A stretch of 64,000 nucleotides of DNA. Origin: UBA3941 sp002385665 (GTDB lineage: Bacteria > Bacillota > Clostridia > Caldicoprobacterales > UBA3941). Numbering within the stretch: the stretch's first letter is position 1; every line of letters starts with the position of its first letter. Both the position numbers and the translations under genes were made by a program. Below are positions 40,435 through 49,573 of the stretch, one piece after another. The stretch spans positions 408,378-472,377 of the forward strand of contig JBMNFJ010000017.1 of NCBI GenBank assembly GCA_050949255.1. Reading direction: 5' to 3'. The notes below the pieces were generated by a model. It was not told the origin of the DNA, ran no database searches, and worked only from the letters and a program-made list of their open reading frames with translations.

Positions 40435-42312
40435 ATGTACAGGGAAAGCGGAAATATTTCGGTACATACAGAAAATATTTTCCCAATAATTAAGCAATGG
40501 CTGTATTCGGATAAGGATATCTTCCTCAGGGAATTAGTGTCAAACGGAAATGATGCCATTCAAAAGCTGAAAAGGCTATCGGACATAGGTCAGGTGGACC
40601 TTGGAGGTCAGCCCTTTTTCAGGGTTGATGTGGTATTGGATAAGGATAATGGAATAATTCAGGTCATGGATAACGGTATAGGCATGACCCGAGATGAGGT
40701 TAAAAAGTATATAAACCAGGTAGCATTTTCCAGTGCTCAGGAGTTTTTAGAGAGATATAAGGACCAGCCGGGGGAGGCCAACCAGATAATAGGCCACTTC
40801 GGACTGGGCTTCTATTCCGCCTTTATGGTGGCTGATAAGGTTCAGATAGATACTCTTTCATGGGAAGACGGAGCGGAGCCGGTGCGTTGGATCAGCGAGA
40901 CCGGAATGGATTATACCATGGAGGTCTCAGATAGCAGAACCCAAAGGGGAACCACCATCACCCTCCATATATCGGAGGACAGCAAAGAATTTTTGGAGGG
41001 TTACAGGCTCAGGGAAATACTCAATAAATACTGCAGCTTTCTTCCCGTGGAGATCTATTTCCGGGATGTAAAGGAAAAGAAGAAGGATGATGGAGAGGAC
41101 CCAAAACCCATAAACGATATACGTCCTCTCTGGCTAAAGCATCCCAATGATTGCACCGATGAGGAGTATAAGGAGTTTTATCAGAAGGTGTTCCACGACT
41201 TTAGGGATCCTTTATTCTGGATTCATTTAAACGTGGACTATCCCTTTAATCTGAAGGGTATTCTATACTTCCCCAGGCTGAATAATCAGTTCGAAACCCT
41301 GGAAGGGCAGATAAAGCTCTATAGCAACCAGGTCTTCGTGGCTGATAATATAAAGGAAGTTATTCCGGAGTTTTTGATGCTCCTGAAGGGTACCATAGAT
41401 TGTCCCGACCTGCCCCTCAACGTGTCCCGGAGTTTCCTGCAAAATGACGGGCAAGTGCAGAAGATCTCATCCTATATATCCAGGAAGGTAGCGGATAAGC
41501 TGGCATCCCTGTTTAAGAATGAGAGGGACGATTACAATAGATATTGGGACGATATCAATCCCTTCATTAAGTATGGCTGTATGAGGGATCAGAAGTTCTA
41601 TGAGCAGGTCAAGGACTATATTATATTCAAGACCCTGGATGGGGAGTATATAACCTTAAAGGACTACCTGGAGAAGAACAAGGAAAAGCACGAGAATCAG
41701 GTATACTATGTAAATGATGAAACCCAGCAGGCTCAGTATATAAGGCTTTTTAAGGAGCAGGATCTGGATGCTGTATATTTAAACAATATAATAGATACCC
41801 ACTTTATATCTTTCCTGGAGATGAATGAGGGATCTGTTAAATTCAAGAGGGTGGATTCGGATATCTCTCAAAGCCTGAAGGATGATCAGGAAAAGGACGA
41901 TAAAAAGGTTGACAAGAAGATTGATAAAACATTGGAGAAACTATTTAAAGAGGCAATAGACAAAGACGACCTCAAGATTGAAATAGAGGGCCTTAAGAAC
42001 AGGGATATCCCCGCCATGGTTCTTCTGTCCGAGGAATCCAGAAGGATGGAGGAGATGATCCAAAGGTTTGGGGACATGGGAATAAATTATCCCATGCATA
42101 AGGAGGAGACCCTGATAATCAACAAAAGTAGCGATCTGGTGAAGTCCCTGATAAAACTGTCAGAAGATGAATCCAGGAAGGATGACCTAACAATGATATG
42201 CCAGCACATATACGATCTGGCGCTTGTGGCCCATAAACCTCTTAGTTCCGAGGAGATGATGGACTTCATTGAACGTGGCAATAAGATCTTGACGAAACTT
42301 GCAGCTTTATAG
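40435..42312 (+). CDS. htpG: Molecular chaperone HtpG (Hsp90)
   Basis: 625 residues, normal for bacterial Hsp90. The GHKL ATPase domain has ELVSNGNDAIQKL (Glu and Asn for ATP), VMDNGIGMTRDEV, and GHFGLGFYSAFMV. The middle domain has PLNVSRSFLQNDGQ with the catalytic-loop arginine. The C-terminal dimerisation domain follows. It helps fold or remodel client proteins in the cytoplasm under stress. Site AGGAGG 9 bases before the ATG; an overlapping palindrome in its promoter suggests stress control. Confidence 0.97.
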   Translation: MYRESGNISVHTENIFPIIKQWLYSDKDIFLRELVSNGNDAIQKLKRLSDIGQVDLGGQPFFRVDVVLDKDNGIIQVMDNGIGMTRDEVKKYINQVAFSSAQEFLERYKDQPGEANQIIGHFGLGFYSAFMVADKVQIDTLSWEDGAEPVRWISETGMDYTMEVSDSRTQRGTTITLHISEDSKEFLEGYRLREILNKYCSFLPVEIYFRDVKEKKKDDGEDPKPINDIRPLWLKHPNDCTDEEYKEFYQKVFHDFRDPLFWIHLNVDYPFNLKGILYFPRLNNQFETLEGQIKLYSNQVFVADNIKEVIPEFLMLLKGTIDCPDLPLNVSRSFLQNDGQVQKISSYISRKVADKLASLFKNERDDYNRYWDDINPFIKYGCMRDQKFYEQVKDYIIFKTLDGEYITLKDYLEKNKEKHENQVYYVNDETQQAQYIRLFKEQDLDAVYLNNIIDTHFISFLEMNEGSVKFKRVDSDISQSLKDDQEKDDKKVDKKIDKTLEKLFKEAIDKDDLKIEIEGLKNRDIPAMVLLSEESRRMEEMIQRFGDMGINYPMHKEETLIINKSSDLVKSLIKLSEDESRKDDLTMICQHIYDLALVAHKPLSSEEMMDFIERGNKILTKLAAL

Positions 42313-42454
42313 GGGAGGGATTCACTTCCCCTACTTTTGTAGGTTTGTATAAAAAAACAGACGGTGGGTTAAAAGGCTCCCGTCTCGCTGAAGCGGCTTG
42401 TTGCAATCATATGCAATTGCTTTTTATGTTTAAATGGTAAAGGAGAGAGGGCCA

Positions 42455-43615
42455 GTGGGTAAAACCTTTGAAGAAATAAACGAAAAAATAAGAAAAGGCG
42501 AAGTGGTAGTGGCTACAGCCGAGGAGATCATCGATATAGTGAAGGAGAAGGGCATTAAGGAGGCGGCCAGGAAGGTGGATGTGGTAACCACGGCTACCTT
42601 TGGCCCCATGTGCTCCAGCGGTGCCTTTGTAAACTTTGGGCATTCCGACCCGCCTATCAGGATGAACAAGGTGTGGCTGAACGATGTACCGGCCTATGGA
42701 GGTATAGCCGCGGTAGACGCCTATATAGGGGCTACCGAACTGTCGGAGAGCAGGGGCCTGGAATATGGAGGGGCTCATGTAATCGAAGATTTGGTGGCCG
42801 GTAAAAAGGTTAGATTGAAGGCCAAATCCTATGGAACCGATTGTTATCCCCGGCTGGATATAGATACCGATATAACCTTAAAGGATTTAAACCAGGCCTA
42901 TCTGTTTAATCCGAGGAACGTCTACCAAAACTACAGCGCCGCAACCAATACATCGGATCAGATCATAGACACCTATATGGGGACCCTGTTGCCGCGATGT
43001 GGTAATGTAACTTACTCTACCTCCGGAGAGCTGAGCCCTCTGTTAAACGACCCTGAATTCAGAACCATAGGGATAGGCACCAGAATATTTCTGGCCGGAA
43101 CCCAGGGCTATGTCGCCTGGGAAGGAACCCAATTCGTTAGAAATAAGGTAGAAATAGAAGATGGCATCACCATGTATTCCGGGGGCACCCTGGCAGTAAT
43201 CGGGGACTTAAAGGAGATGAACACCAGATACTTGAGAGCTGCCAGTTTTGCCAGGTACGGAACAACCATGTTTGTAGGCATAGGGATTCCCATTCCGGTA
43301 TTGGATGAAGAGATGATGGAATACCTGGCGGTGACCAATAGGGAAATCTACACAGGAGTAGTGGACTACAGTGTCCCCAGTCGCTCGAGGCCAACCTTAA
43401 GAAGGGTAAGCTACGAGGAATTGAGAAGTGGCAGCATAGAGTTGGAGGGCAAAAAGGTACCTACGGCTCCCTTATCAAGCCTTAACAGGGCGAGGGAGAT
43501 CGCCAATGTCTTAAAGGAGAGCATTGAGAGGGGAGAATTCTTCCTTCAGGAACCTGTACAAATGATGCCGACTAACAGGGAGTTTAAACCATTAAAGGAT
43601 GTGGGGGTAGAATAG
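42455..43615 (+). CDS. DUF39 homocysteine biosynthesis protein
   Basis: 386 residues from the GTG at 42455 (AAAGGAGAGAGG before it); an upstream ATG lacks a site. Key segments: FGPMCSSGAFVNFGHSDPPIRM, LNDVPAYGGIAAVDAYIGATE, GTRIFLAGTQGYVAWEGTQ, YGTTMFVGIGIPIPVL. They match the DUF39 family (MA1821 of Methanosarcina), which with its partner MA1822 makes homocysteine from aspartate semialdehyde and sulfide. It is followed by a one-base gap and the NIL-ferredoxin partner, and then the UPF0280 gene. Inference: this is a bacterial version of the alternative, O-acyl-homoserine-free homocysteine pathway. Confidence 0.88.
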   Translation: MGKTFEEINEKIRKGEVVVATAEEIIDIVKEKGIKEAARKVDVVTTATFGPMCSSGAFVNFGHSDPPIRMNKVWLNDVPAYGGIAAVDAYIGATELSESRGLEYGGAHVIEDLVAGKKVRLKAKSYGTDCYPRLDIDTDITLKDLNQAYLFNPRNVYQNYSAATNTSDQIIDTYMGTLLPRCGNVTYSTSGELSPLLNDPEFRTIGIGTRIFLAGTQGYVAWEGTQFVRNKVEIEDGITMYSGGTLAVIGDLKEMNTRYLRAASFARYGTTMFVGIGIPIPVLDEEMMEYLAVTNREIYTGVVDYSVPSRSRPTLRRVSYEELRSGSIELEGKKVPTAPLSSLNRAREIANVLKESIERGEFFLQEPVQMMPTNREFKPLKDVGVE

Positions 43616-43616
43616 C

Positions 43617-44030
43617 ATGAAAAAGCTAAAGGTGATCCTATATTTCCCACCGGATAAGACCGACAGGCCATTTTCCTATTATTTAGTCAAGGATTATGAT
43701 CTGGTATTCAACATCCTTCAAGCAGAGGTACAGCCGGGCAAGAGGGGTAGACTGACCGTAGAGCTGGAAGGTACCGAGGAAAATATAGAAAGGGCTCTGG
43801 ACTTTGCAAGGCAAAACGGGGTGGAGTACCGTCCCTTTAACAAGAACATAGTAAGGAATCAGGGCGAATGCATGGATTGTGGGGCCTGTACCGCTGTTTG
43901 TCCCTCGGGGGCCCTGTATATGGATCCAATTGACTGGAAGCTGAATTTTGACGAGAGCAAGTGTTTGGTATGCGAATTGTGTGTCAGGGCTTGCCCGGTA
44001 AAGGCCATAGATGTAAATATGTTTGTCTAG
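43617..44030 (+). CDS. NIL-domain ferredoxin (two 4Fe-4S), partner of DUF39
   Basis: 137 residues. The first ~75 are a NIL domain (LKVILYFPPDKTDRPFSYYL..., GRLTVELEGTEENIERAL), a small ligand-binding fold. Then come two 4Fe-4S binding motifs: CMDCGACTAVCPSGA and CLVCELCVRACPVKA. This matches MA1822 of Methanosarcina, the partner of DUF39. It begins one base after the DUF39 stop, so the two are translated together. It would give the electrons or stabilise the sulfur transfer in homocysteine synthesis. Confidence 0.9.
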   Translation: MKKLKVILYFPPDKTDRPFSYYLVKDYDLVFNILQAEVQPGKRGRLTVELEGTEENIERALDFARQNGVEYRPFNKNIVRNQGECMDCGACTAVCPSGALYMDPIDWKLNFDESKCLVCELCVRACPVKAIDVNMFV

Positions 44031-44083
44031 ACTGGTCAAACCACTTGATTGAAAAGCGATGATAGGGAGAAGACGGGGTTACT

Positions 44084-44806
44084 ATGGAACAGGAAAGATT
44101 TTATAGACGCTTTCACGACTCCACTGATCTGGTACATTTTAATGTCAAGGTAAGGGAAACGGATCTGGATATCGGAGCCCGGAAGATACTTGTGGAGGAA
44201 GCCTTGGAGTTAGTCAGGAAATACCGCAGGGAAATAGAAGCCTATACAAGAAAAGTTCCTGGATTTTTAACCTCCCTCAAGCCCCTGTCTTGCAGACCTA
44301 ATGCTCCTTCTATAATTAAGGAAATGTGTCTGGCTGCTGAAAAAGCCGGAGTAGGGCCCATGGCTGCCGTAGCCGGTGCCATATCCCAGTACGTAGGCCA
44401 GGGCCTCTTAGCATTTACCCGGGAAATAATAGTCGAAAACGGCGGTGATATCTATATAAAAAGTAATAGGGATAGAATAATAGGGGTTTATGCTGGCGAA
44501 TCCCCCCTGTCCGGCAAGGTGGGAATTAAAATAAGGGCCGGGGATTGCCCTATGGGGGTATGCACCTCTTCAGGAAAGGTGGGGCACTCCCTTAGCTTTG
44601 GCAAGGCCGATGCAGCGGTAATTTTAGCTCCCAATACCATTTTGGCGGATGCAGTTGCCACGGCTACATGCAACCTGGTAAAGGCTGCAGATCATATCCA
44701 GGATGCAGTAGATTTTGCCAAGGGAATAGATGGTGTCGCCGGAGTAGTGGTGATAATGGAGGACAGGCTGGGGGCCTGGGGAAAGGTTGAACTGGTCAGT
44801 TTGTAG
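44084..44806 (+). CDS. UPF0280 family protein (ApbE-like fold)
   Basis: 240 residues. Family motifs: FYRRFHDSTDLVHFNVKVRETDLDI (shown here as YR..., VKVRETDL), GVGPMAAVAGAISQYVG, NGGDIYI, GVCTSSGKVGHSLSFGKADAAV. The fold resembles ApbE-like FMN transferases. A methanogen homologue (MA1715) has been tied to homocysteine synthesis with DUF39 and NIL-ferredoxin, which is how it sits here. Its exact step is not established; sulfur carrier or cofactor attachment are both possible. Confidence 0.85.
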   Translation: MEQERFYRRFHDSTDLVHFNVKVRETDLDIGARKILVEEALELVRKYRREIEAYTRKVPGFLTSLKPLSCRPNAPSIIKEMCLAAEKAGVGPMAAVAGAISQYVGQGLLAFTREIIVENGGDIYIKSNRDRIIGVYAGESPLSGKVGIKIRAGDCPMGVCTSSGKVGHSLSFGKADAAVILAPNTILADAVATATCNLVKAADHIQDAVDFAKGIDGVAGVVVIMEDRLGAWGKVELVSL

Positions 44807-44967
44807 AATTAATCCGGATAGAGTTAACCAAATATTGTCTGTAGGTTGAAGATAATAAAATAGTGAAAACTGCTATTTGACTTTTTGCGTCAGATAGTAT
44901 AAAATAGTTTCGTTCCTTACGAAAGGCTCTTGTTATAAAACCAGCTTGATTAATAGCTGAATTATAG

Positions 44968-45044
44968 GCACCCGTAGCTCAGGAGGATAGAGCACCGGTT
45001 TCCTAAACCGGGTGTCGGGGGTTCGAGTCCCTCCGGGTGTACCA
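44968..45044 (+). tRNA. tRNA-Arg (anticodon CCU)
   Basis: Acceptor GCACCCG / CGGGTGT (first pair G-U), then A and encoded CCA. The anticodon loop TTTCCTAAAC has CCT. The T-arm is GGTTCGAGTCC. A terminator follows at once. Confidence 0.96.
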
Positions 45045-45046
45045 AC

Positions 45047-45090
45047 AAACCCAGCCGTATCAATACTGATGGCTGGGTTTATTTTTTATT
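45047..45090 (+). terminator. Terminator after tRNA-Arg(CCU)
   Basis: Ten-base stem AAACCCAGCC / GGCTGGGTTT then ATTTTTTATT; on the minus strand it could also serve mscL. Confidence 0.9.
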
Positions 45091-45134
45091 GTTGTTATAT
45101 AGAATCCTGAAATATACAATTTATCTAAGTATAA

Positions 45135-45602
45135 TTAATCCACAACTTGAGCTTCTTCTGTATCCAATAGTGAGGTGCAGTTGGGGCAGCGGGTGGCCTC
45201 CAAGGGTATAGAGCTAATACAATAGGGGCATGCTTTTGTGGTGGGCTCGGCGGGTGCCGGCTTGGGCCTTAGTTTGTTTATCTGACGGATGACTATAAAG
45301 ATGGAGAATGCGATAATAAAGAAGTCAATCAATGCAGATATGAACAATCCGTAGTTCAATGTAGCGGCTCCATTTTCCGCGGCCTCCGCCAAAGTCCTAT
45401 ACTTGTTCCCATCAAGGCTTATAAAGAGGTTTGCAAAATCTACATTTCCGGTGACCTTTCCCGTAAGCAGGCTTATGACAGGCATAATGATATCATCCAC
45501 CAGGGATGTAACTATTTTGCCGAAAGCCCCACCGATTATGACACCGATGGACAGATCTACAACATTTCCCCTGGTTGCAAACTCCTTAAATTCTTTCCAC
45601 AC
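45135..45602 (-). CDS. mscL: Large-conductance mechanosensitive channel with C-terminal zinc ribbon
   Basis: 155 residues. The start MWKEFKEFATRGNVVDLSIGVIIGGAFGKIV is the MscL N-terminal helix and first membrane helix (pore); the second helix is FFIIAFSIFIVIRQI. MscL opens under strong membrane tension on osmotic downshock. After PKPAPAEP the last ~35 residues form a zinc ribbon (CPYCISSIPLEATRCPNC) that standard MscL lacks. Some Firmicute MscL have such a tail. Its role in gating is not known. Confidence 0.93.
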   Translation of the reverse strand: MWKEFKEFATRGNVVDLSIGVIIGGAFGKIVTSLVDDIIMPVISLLTGKVTGNVDFANLFISLDGNKYRTLAEAAENGAATLNYGLFISALIDFFIIAFSIFIVIRQINKLRPKPAPAEPTTKACPYCISSIPLEATRCPNCTSLLDTEEAQVVD

Positions 45603-45950
45603 TTACACCAGCTCCTTTATTATACAAATATACAGACGGAAGCATGTCCTCCACTTGTACAGGTGGTGGGTTACAACCGTATAATTCATTCTAACACGGC
45701 AGCTTATAAAGGGAAACATGTATTTATTGATACCACCTCAATAGTAGAATTTGTTTTATTATGATATACTGTATTACGTTGATAAGTTTTAAACAATTAA
45801 CCTCTTGTGCCAGTTCATAATCTTAGGAAACAGGCTATTGATAAGCGGATGACTTCATTGATTTGGCTTTCTCCAAATCGATGCCGGAAGAGGAAAGTTT
45901 CAAATATGATTGACTGGTACGACGGGTTAATTAAGTTTATTTAAAGGGGT
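45603..45950. other. Intergenic region before the AEC transporter
   Basis: About 350 bases, no gene seen. It contains a hairpin with ATTGATTTGG / CCAAATCGAT arms near 45857-45882. The remainder is AT-rich with possible promoters for mscL (minus) and the transporter (plus). Confidence 0.4.
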
Positions 45951-46925
45951 GTGTTTGCTATTAAAGTCTTTTTACATATTATAAACAATAATATAATACC
46001 CATTTTTTTGTTGATTGCTTTAGGATATGTACTGAATAAGAGATTTGATATGGATATAAAGACCTTGAGTAAGGCAAACTTCTATATATTTGTTCCCATA
46101 TTTGTGTTCACTAACCTATACGCCACCCACATTCCCCCAGAGGTGCTGAAGGTGGCCCTGTTTGCTGCATTGGTTTTGGTTTTAAACCTGCTGATAGGTA
46201 CTGTCATTTCCAGGATTGCAGGGCACGATACGGGGAAAAAATATGCCTTCTTAAACTCCATCATGTTCTATAACTCGGGTAATGTAGGGCTTCCCCTAAT
46301 CACCCTGGTCTTTAGCAGTGCTCCTTTTGTAATAGGCGGAAATACTCCATACTTAGATATTGCCGTAACTGCCCAGATCACGGTCCTGGCTGTTCAAAAT
46401 ATTACTACCAATACCTTTGGTTTTTTCAATGCCGGCAGGGCAAGTCTTCATTGGAAGGATTCCATAAAAAGGGTATTTGGTATGCCGGTCATCTATATGA
46501 TTCCGGCGGCATTTATTCTTAAACTTGTCCCCTACGATCTGACTCGGATTCCGGTATGGATTGGATTGGAATATATTAAAAATGGGATGATATCCATTGC
46601 CCTAATCACTTTGGGGATCCAACTTTCAAAGACCAAATTTCAGATTAGAAACAGGGACGCCTATACATCAGTCCTGGTTAGACTCCTGGGTGGGCCTTGT
46701 ATTGCCTTTATCCTCATAAAGCTTATGGGGTTTAGCGGAGCCCTTGCTCAGGCACTGATGATTTCCACCTCCGTACCTACCGCCGTAAATTCCGCTCTTA
46801 TCGCCGTTGAGACCGACAACCACCCTGAATTCTCGTCCCAGGCCGTATTTTTATCCACTATTCTTAGCGCCATAACCCTGTCCCTGGTAATATATATATC
46901 CAGATTACTTTTCCCCGTAGCTTAA
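45951..46925 (+). CDS. AEC-family (auxin efflux carrier-like) transporter
   Basis: 324 residues with about ten membrane helices in two five-helix halves. Features: IIPIFLLIALGYVLNKRF at the start, FYNSGNVGLPLITLVFS, then a loop before the second half ending TSVPTAVNSALIAVE. The family exports or imports organic anions (malate, malonate, auxin-like). The GTG start lies right behind AAAGGGG, which is too close, so the true start may be a few codons downstream. Substrate unknown. Confidence 0.8.
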   Translation: MFAIKVFLHIINNNIIPIFLLIALGYVLNKRFDMDIKTLSKANFYIFVPIFVFTNLYATHIPPEVLKVALFAALVLVLNLLIGTVISRIAGHDTGKKYAFLNSIMFYNSGNVGLPLITLVFSSAPFVIGGNTPYLDIAVTAQITVLAVQNITTNTFGFFNAGRASLHWKDSIKRVFGMPVIYMIPAAFILKLVPYDLTRIPVWIGLEYIKNGMISIALITLGIQLSKTKFQIRNRDAYTSVLVRLLGGPCIAFILIKLMGFSGALAQALMISTSVPTAVNSALIAVETDNHPEFSSQAVFLSTILSAITLSLVIYISRLLFPVA

Positions 46926-46948
46926 GACAGGCTTTCCTGTTGAATAGA

Positions 46949-46985
46949 AAAAGGCCATCCCAACAATAAGGGGGTGGCCTTTCTA
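46949..46985. terminator. Bidirectional terminator
   Basis: AAAGGCCATCCC / GGGGTGGCCTTT with one G-U-type mismatch, flanked by AAAA on the left and TTTCT on the right, between the convergent AEC and subtilase genes. Confidence 0.8.
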
Positions 46986-46996
46986 TCCAGTATACA

Positions 46997-48265
46997 CTAG
47001 TCTCTGATAATCCTTTCCAGATCGATTATCCCCCGCCCTTCTGCGTTGCTGTTATTTACGATGGGAACTGCGTTGTCCATCAGGGCTTCCTTTATTCTGG
47101 AAGGGGTCCATGATGGGTATTTTTGCAAAAGCAAGGCAGCGGCGCCCGATACCATCGGTGTTGCCACCGATGTACCCGACATAGTGGTATATGGTGTTAT
47201 AGATCCGGTGTTCCTCTGCCCGGATTTATAATCCTTATTGGTGTTAACAGAAACCACCTTTACCCCCGGTGCAGTGATATCGGGTTTTATGCGGCTGCCA
47301 ACAGGGCCCCTGCTGGAAAATTCAGCTATGGTATCGTCGGCTATGTTTGGGGTACGCTTATCATCCACTGCGCCCACGGTTATAACCTTGGGGCTTATAC
47401 CGGGAGAGGTGATGGTGGACGGTTTGGGACCTGAGTTGCCGGCTGCTACCACAACGGTTATACCCCTATCCCAAAGGGCGTCGACTCCTCTCACCATGGC
47501 ATCATTTCTGGATATCCTGCTGGCATCAGTACCCAGGGACATGGATAGCACCTTGATGTCATATTCCTTTTGGTGATCTGCGATCCATTGTATAGCGGCT
47601 AATATATCGGAAGTATTCCCGCTGCCATCCTTGTTTAAGGCTTTTAAGGCTATGATATCCGCTTCAGGTGCTATCCCTTGATACTTTCCCCGAGAAAGAT
47701 AACCGTTACCCGCCGCGACCCCAGCTACAAAACTGCCGTGGCCGTTATCATCGTAAGGTGCGTCCTTTTTTTCTACAAAGTCCTTAAATCCCTTTATCCT
47801 GTTCTTTGGTCTTAAAAAATCAGGATGTGGATAAATACCTGTATCGATAAAGGCAATGCAGACACCCTTGCCCTTATATCCCGAGTTATTGACTATATCG
47901 GACTTTATCTCCCTTGAGGCAATGTCCATCTGGGTCTTGACTGAAGCGTCCGCCGCTATATATTTCACATATCTGGCCGAGGCCAAATCCATCAGCTTGG
48001 ATGCGGATATCTCCACGCTAAAGCTGTCGATAAGTGGATATTCATACTTGATCTTCCCGCCAAGCTCACCTAAGATCTTTTGACACCTGTCATCACAGCC
48101 GCCGTGGGAATGTAAAATTATAGAGACCTTTTGTTCGGACATGGCGCTCATGGTTTTCATAAGCTCCGGATCTATCTTATTTAATATAGCTCTCCTGTTA
48201 AATATTGTTAACTCCCCCTTGTCTCTTACTATTAAATGAATACAAAGGGCCATCATGGCCGACAT
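46997..48265 (-). CDS. Subtilisin-like serine protease (AprX-like, S8 family)
   Basis: 422 residues. The catalytic triad is in AFIDTGIYPHPDF (Asp), DDNGHGSFVAGVAAG (His) and MSGTSVATPMVSGAAAL (Ser); the oxyanion Asn is in VVAAGNSGP. The first ~120 residues resemble an I9-type propeptide (VSIILHSHGGCDDRCQKILGELGG). There is no clear signal peptide, so it is probably cytoplasmic, as AprX of Bacillus is thought to be. The start ATG at 48265 has a poor site; the frame may begin nearer GGGGGAG (around 48210) with a non-ATG codon. Confidence 0.87.
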   Translation of the reverse strand: MSAMMALCIHLIVRDKGELTIFNRRAILNKIDPELMKTMSAMSEQKVSIILHSHGGCDDRCQKILGELGGKIKYEYPLIDSFSVEISASKLMDLASARYVKYIAADASVKTQMDIASREIKSDIVNNSGYKGKGVCIAFIDTGIYPHPDFLRPKNRIKGFKDFVEKKDAPYDDNGHGSFVAGVAAGNGYLSRGKYQGIAPEADIIALKALNKDGSGNTSDILAAIQWIADHQKEYDIKVLSMSLGTDASRISRNDAMVRGVDALWDRGITVVVAAGNSGPKPSTITSPGISPKVITVGAVDDKRTPNIADDTIAEFSSRGPVGSRIKPDITAPGVKVVSVNTNKDYKSGQRNTGSITPYTTMSGTSVATPMVSGAAALLLQKYPSWTPSRIKEALMDNAVPIVNNSNAEGRGIIDLERIIRD

Positions 48266-48422
48266 CTATCGGCGCTAAGGGTTATAGTAAAACCCGGCAG
48301 ATATCCCTGATATATAATATGAAGGGAGTAAAAAATGTGACACGCTTGCTGATGTCTGAAAGTTCCTTATTGATATTGCATAGAAAATATGACATAATAT
48401 CCACTGTATCTTATATCTCATT

Positions 48423-48899
48423 ATGATCCAGGGTGTGAATCCATTGTATGAAAGGTTTATGAGAGAAGCCCTTAAGGAAGCTCAAAAGGCTTACGATATG
48501 GGAGAAGTGCCTGTTGGGGCGGTAATAGTTAAAGATAACGATATAATTGCAAGGGGTCATAACCTAAGGGAGAGGGATCAAAATCCCATACTTCATGCAG
48601 AGATTATAGCAATCCATAGGGCTGCCTGGGCAGTCAAAAGCTGGAGATTGACGGGCTGTGAGATTTATGTTACCATTGAACCGTGTCCAATGTGCGCCGG
48701 AGCCATGGTCCAAGGACGTTTGGATAGACTTGTGTTCGGAGCCAGGGATCCTAAATCCGGATGTGCTGGGAGCCTCTATGATCTGGTCAGGGATCGGCGA
48801 TTTAACCATAGGCTGGAGGTCATAGAAGGGGTCCTGGAAGATGAATGCAGCCAGATTATCAAAGATTTTTTCCGGATGAAAAGGGAACAAAAACTTTAG
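48423..48899 (+). CDS. tadA: tRNA-specific adenosine deaminase
   Basis: 158 residues. The zinc and catalytic motif is HAEIIAIHRA, then PCPMCAGAMVQGRLDRLVFGA, typical of TadA. It converts A34 to inosine in the ACG anticodon of tRNA-Arg, a gene for which is at 37739. A start at 48435 (GTG) is also possible. tRNA-Ser(CGA) follows 50 bases on, as in many Firmicutes. Confidence 0.95.
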   Translation: MIQGVNPLYERFMREALKEAQKAYDMGEVPVGAVIVKDNDIIARGHNLRERDQNPILHAEIIAIHRAAWAVKSWRLTGCEIYVTIEPCPMCAGAMVQGRLDRLVFGARDPKSGCAGSLYDLVRDRRFNHRLEVIEGVLEDECSQIIKDFFRMKREQKL

Positions 48900-48949
48900 G
48901 ACGCGAAGTGGTTTGTAAAATTGCTTCAATTCTAAAACATAATAGATAT

Positions 48950-49037
48950 GGAGGGTTGTCCGAGAGGTTGAAGGAGCTGGTCTCGAAAACCAGTGTACCG
49001 CAAGGTATCTAGGGTTCGAATCCCTAACCCTCCGCCA
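48950..49037 (+). tRNA. tRNA-Ser (anticodon CGA)
   Basis: Acceptor GGAGGGT / ACCCTCC with encoded CCA. The anticodon loop TCTCGAAAAC has CGA; the long variable arm TGTACCGCAAGGTATC marks class II. A terminator follows. Confidence 0.96.
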
Positions 49038-49041
49038 TCTG

Positions 49042-49078
49042 GGAGCTGCTAATTGTACTATTAGCAGCTCCTGTCTTT
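49042..49078 (+). terminator. Terminator after tRNA-Ser(CGA)
   Basis: Eleven-base stem GGAGCTGCTAA / TTAGCAGCTCC then TGTCTTT. Confidence 0.85.
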
Positions 49079-49573
49079 ATAAGTTATATTTGCTCTACTT
49101 GGCTAATTGTTTTCTACAAAGTATCGAACTACAGGTGAAAACATGGTATAATTAAGGATATAACATATTAGCCTTGTGGAAGCGAGGTGAAGCTCATGTA
49201 CTGATCATAAAACAATTGTCGAAGTATGTTTATAGGAAATCATATAACCAAGCATTCATAAATATTACCTGTGAAAAATCAGTGACAGCTTAAGTACCAA
49301 TCCAAATTATTCGGGATAAACCCATGAAACAGTATGACCAGTCCAATCCCGCTAGCAAGTTTAGTAATACAAAACAATCCATATCAGTCATAAGAAATTT
49401 TATTAGTTAACTACCGATCGAGACATTTGAAAACAGACCCATGAGAGATGACAGACCCTAGTCAGACAACCATTGACAAGACAGAAAAGAAGACAAATAT
49501 CGGAGAAATTTACATTCGACTGTATAGGAAGGCATGTAATTGACTTGATACTATTGCGGAAGGGGGTATCCTT
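49079..49573. other. Intergenic region, nothing recognised
   Basis: About 495 AT-rich bases. No ORF with a good site, no RNA class and no obvious repeat was found. It should hold the promoter of the acetyltransferase operon that starts at 49574. Confidence 0.4.

Noticed and set aside
45800..45950. Riboswitch upstream of the AEC transporter
   Set aside because: A hairpin is present but no known riboswitch consensus could be matched.
46997..47576. Plus-strand ORFs over the subtilase gene
   Set aside because: Shadows of the minus-strand protease whose catalytic motifs are intact.
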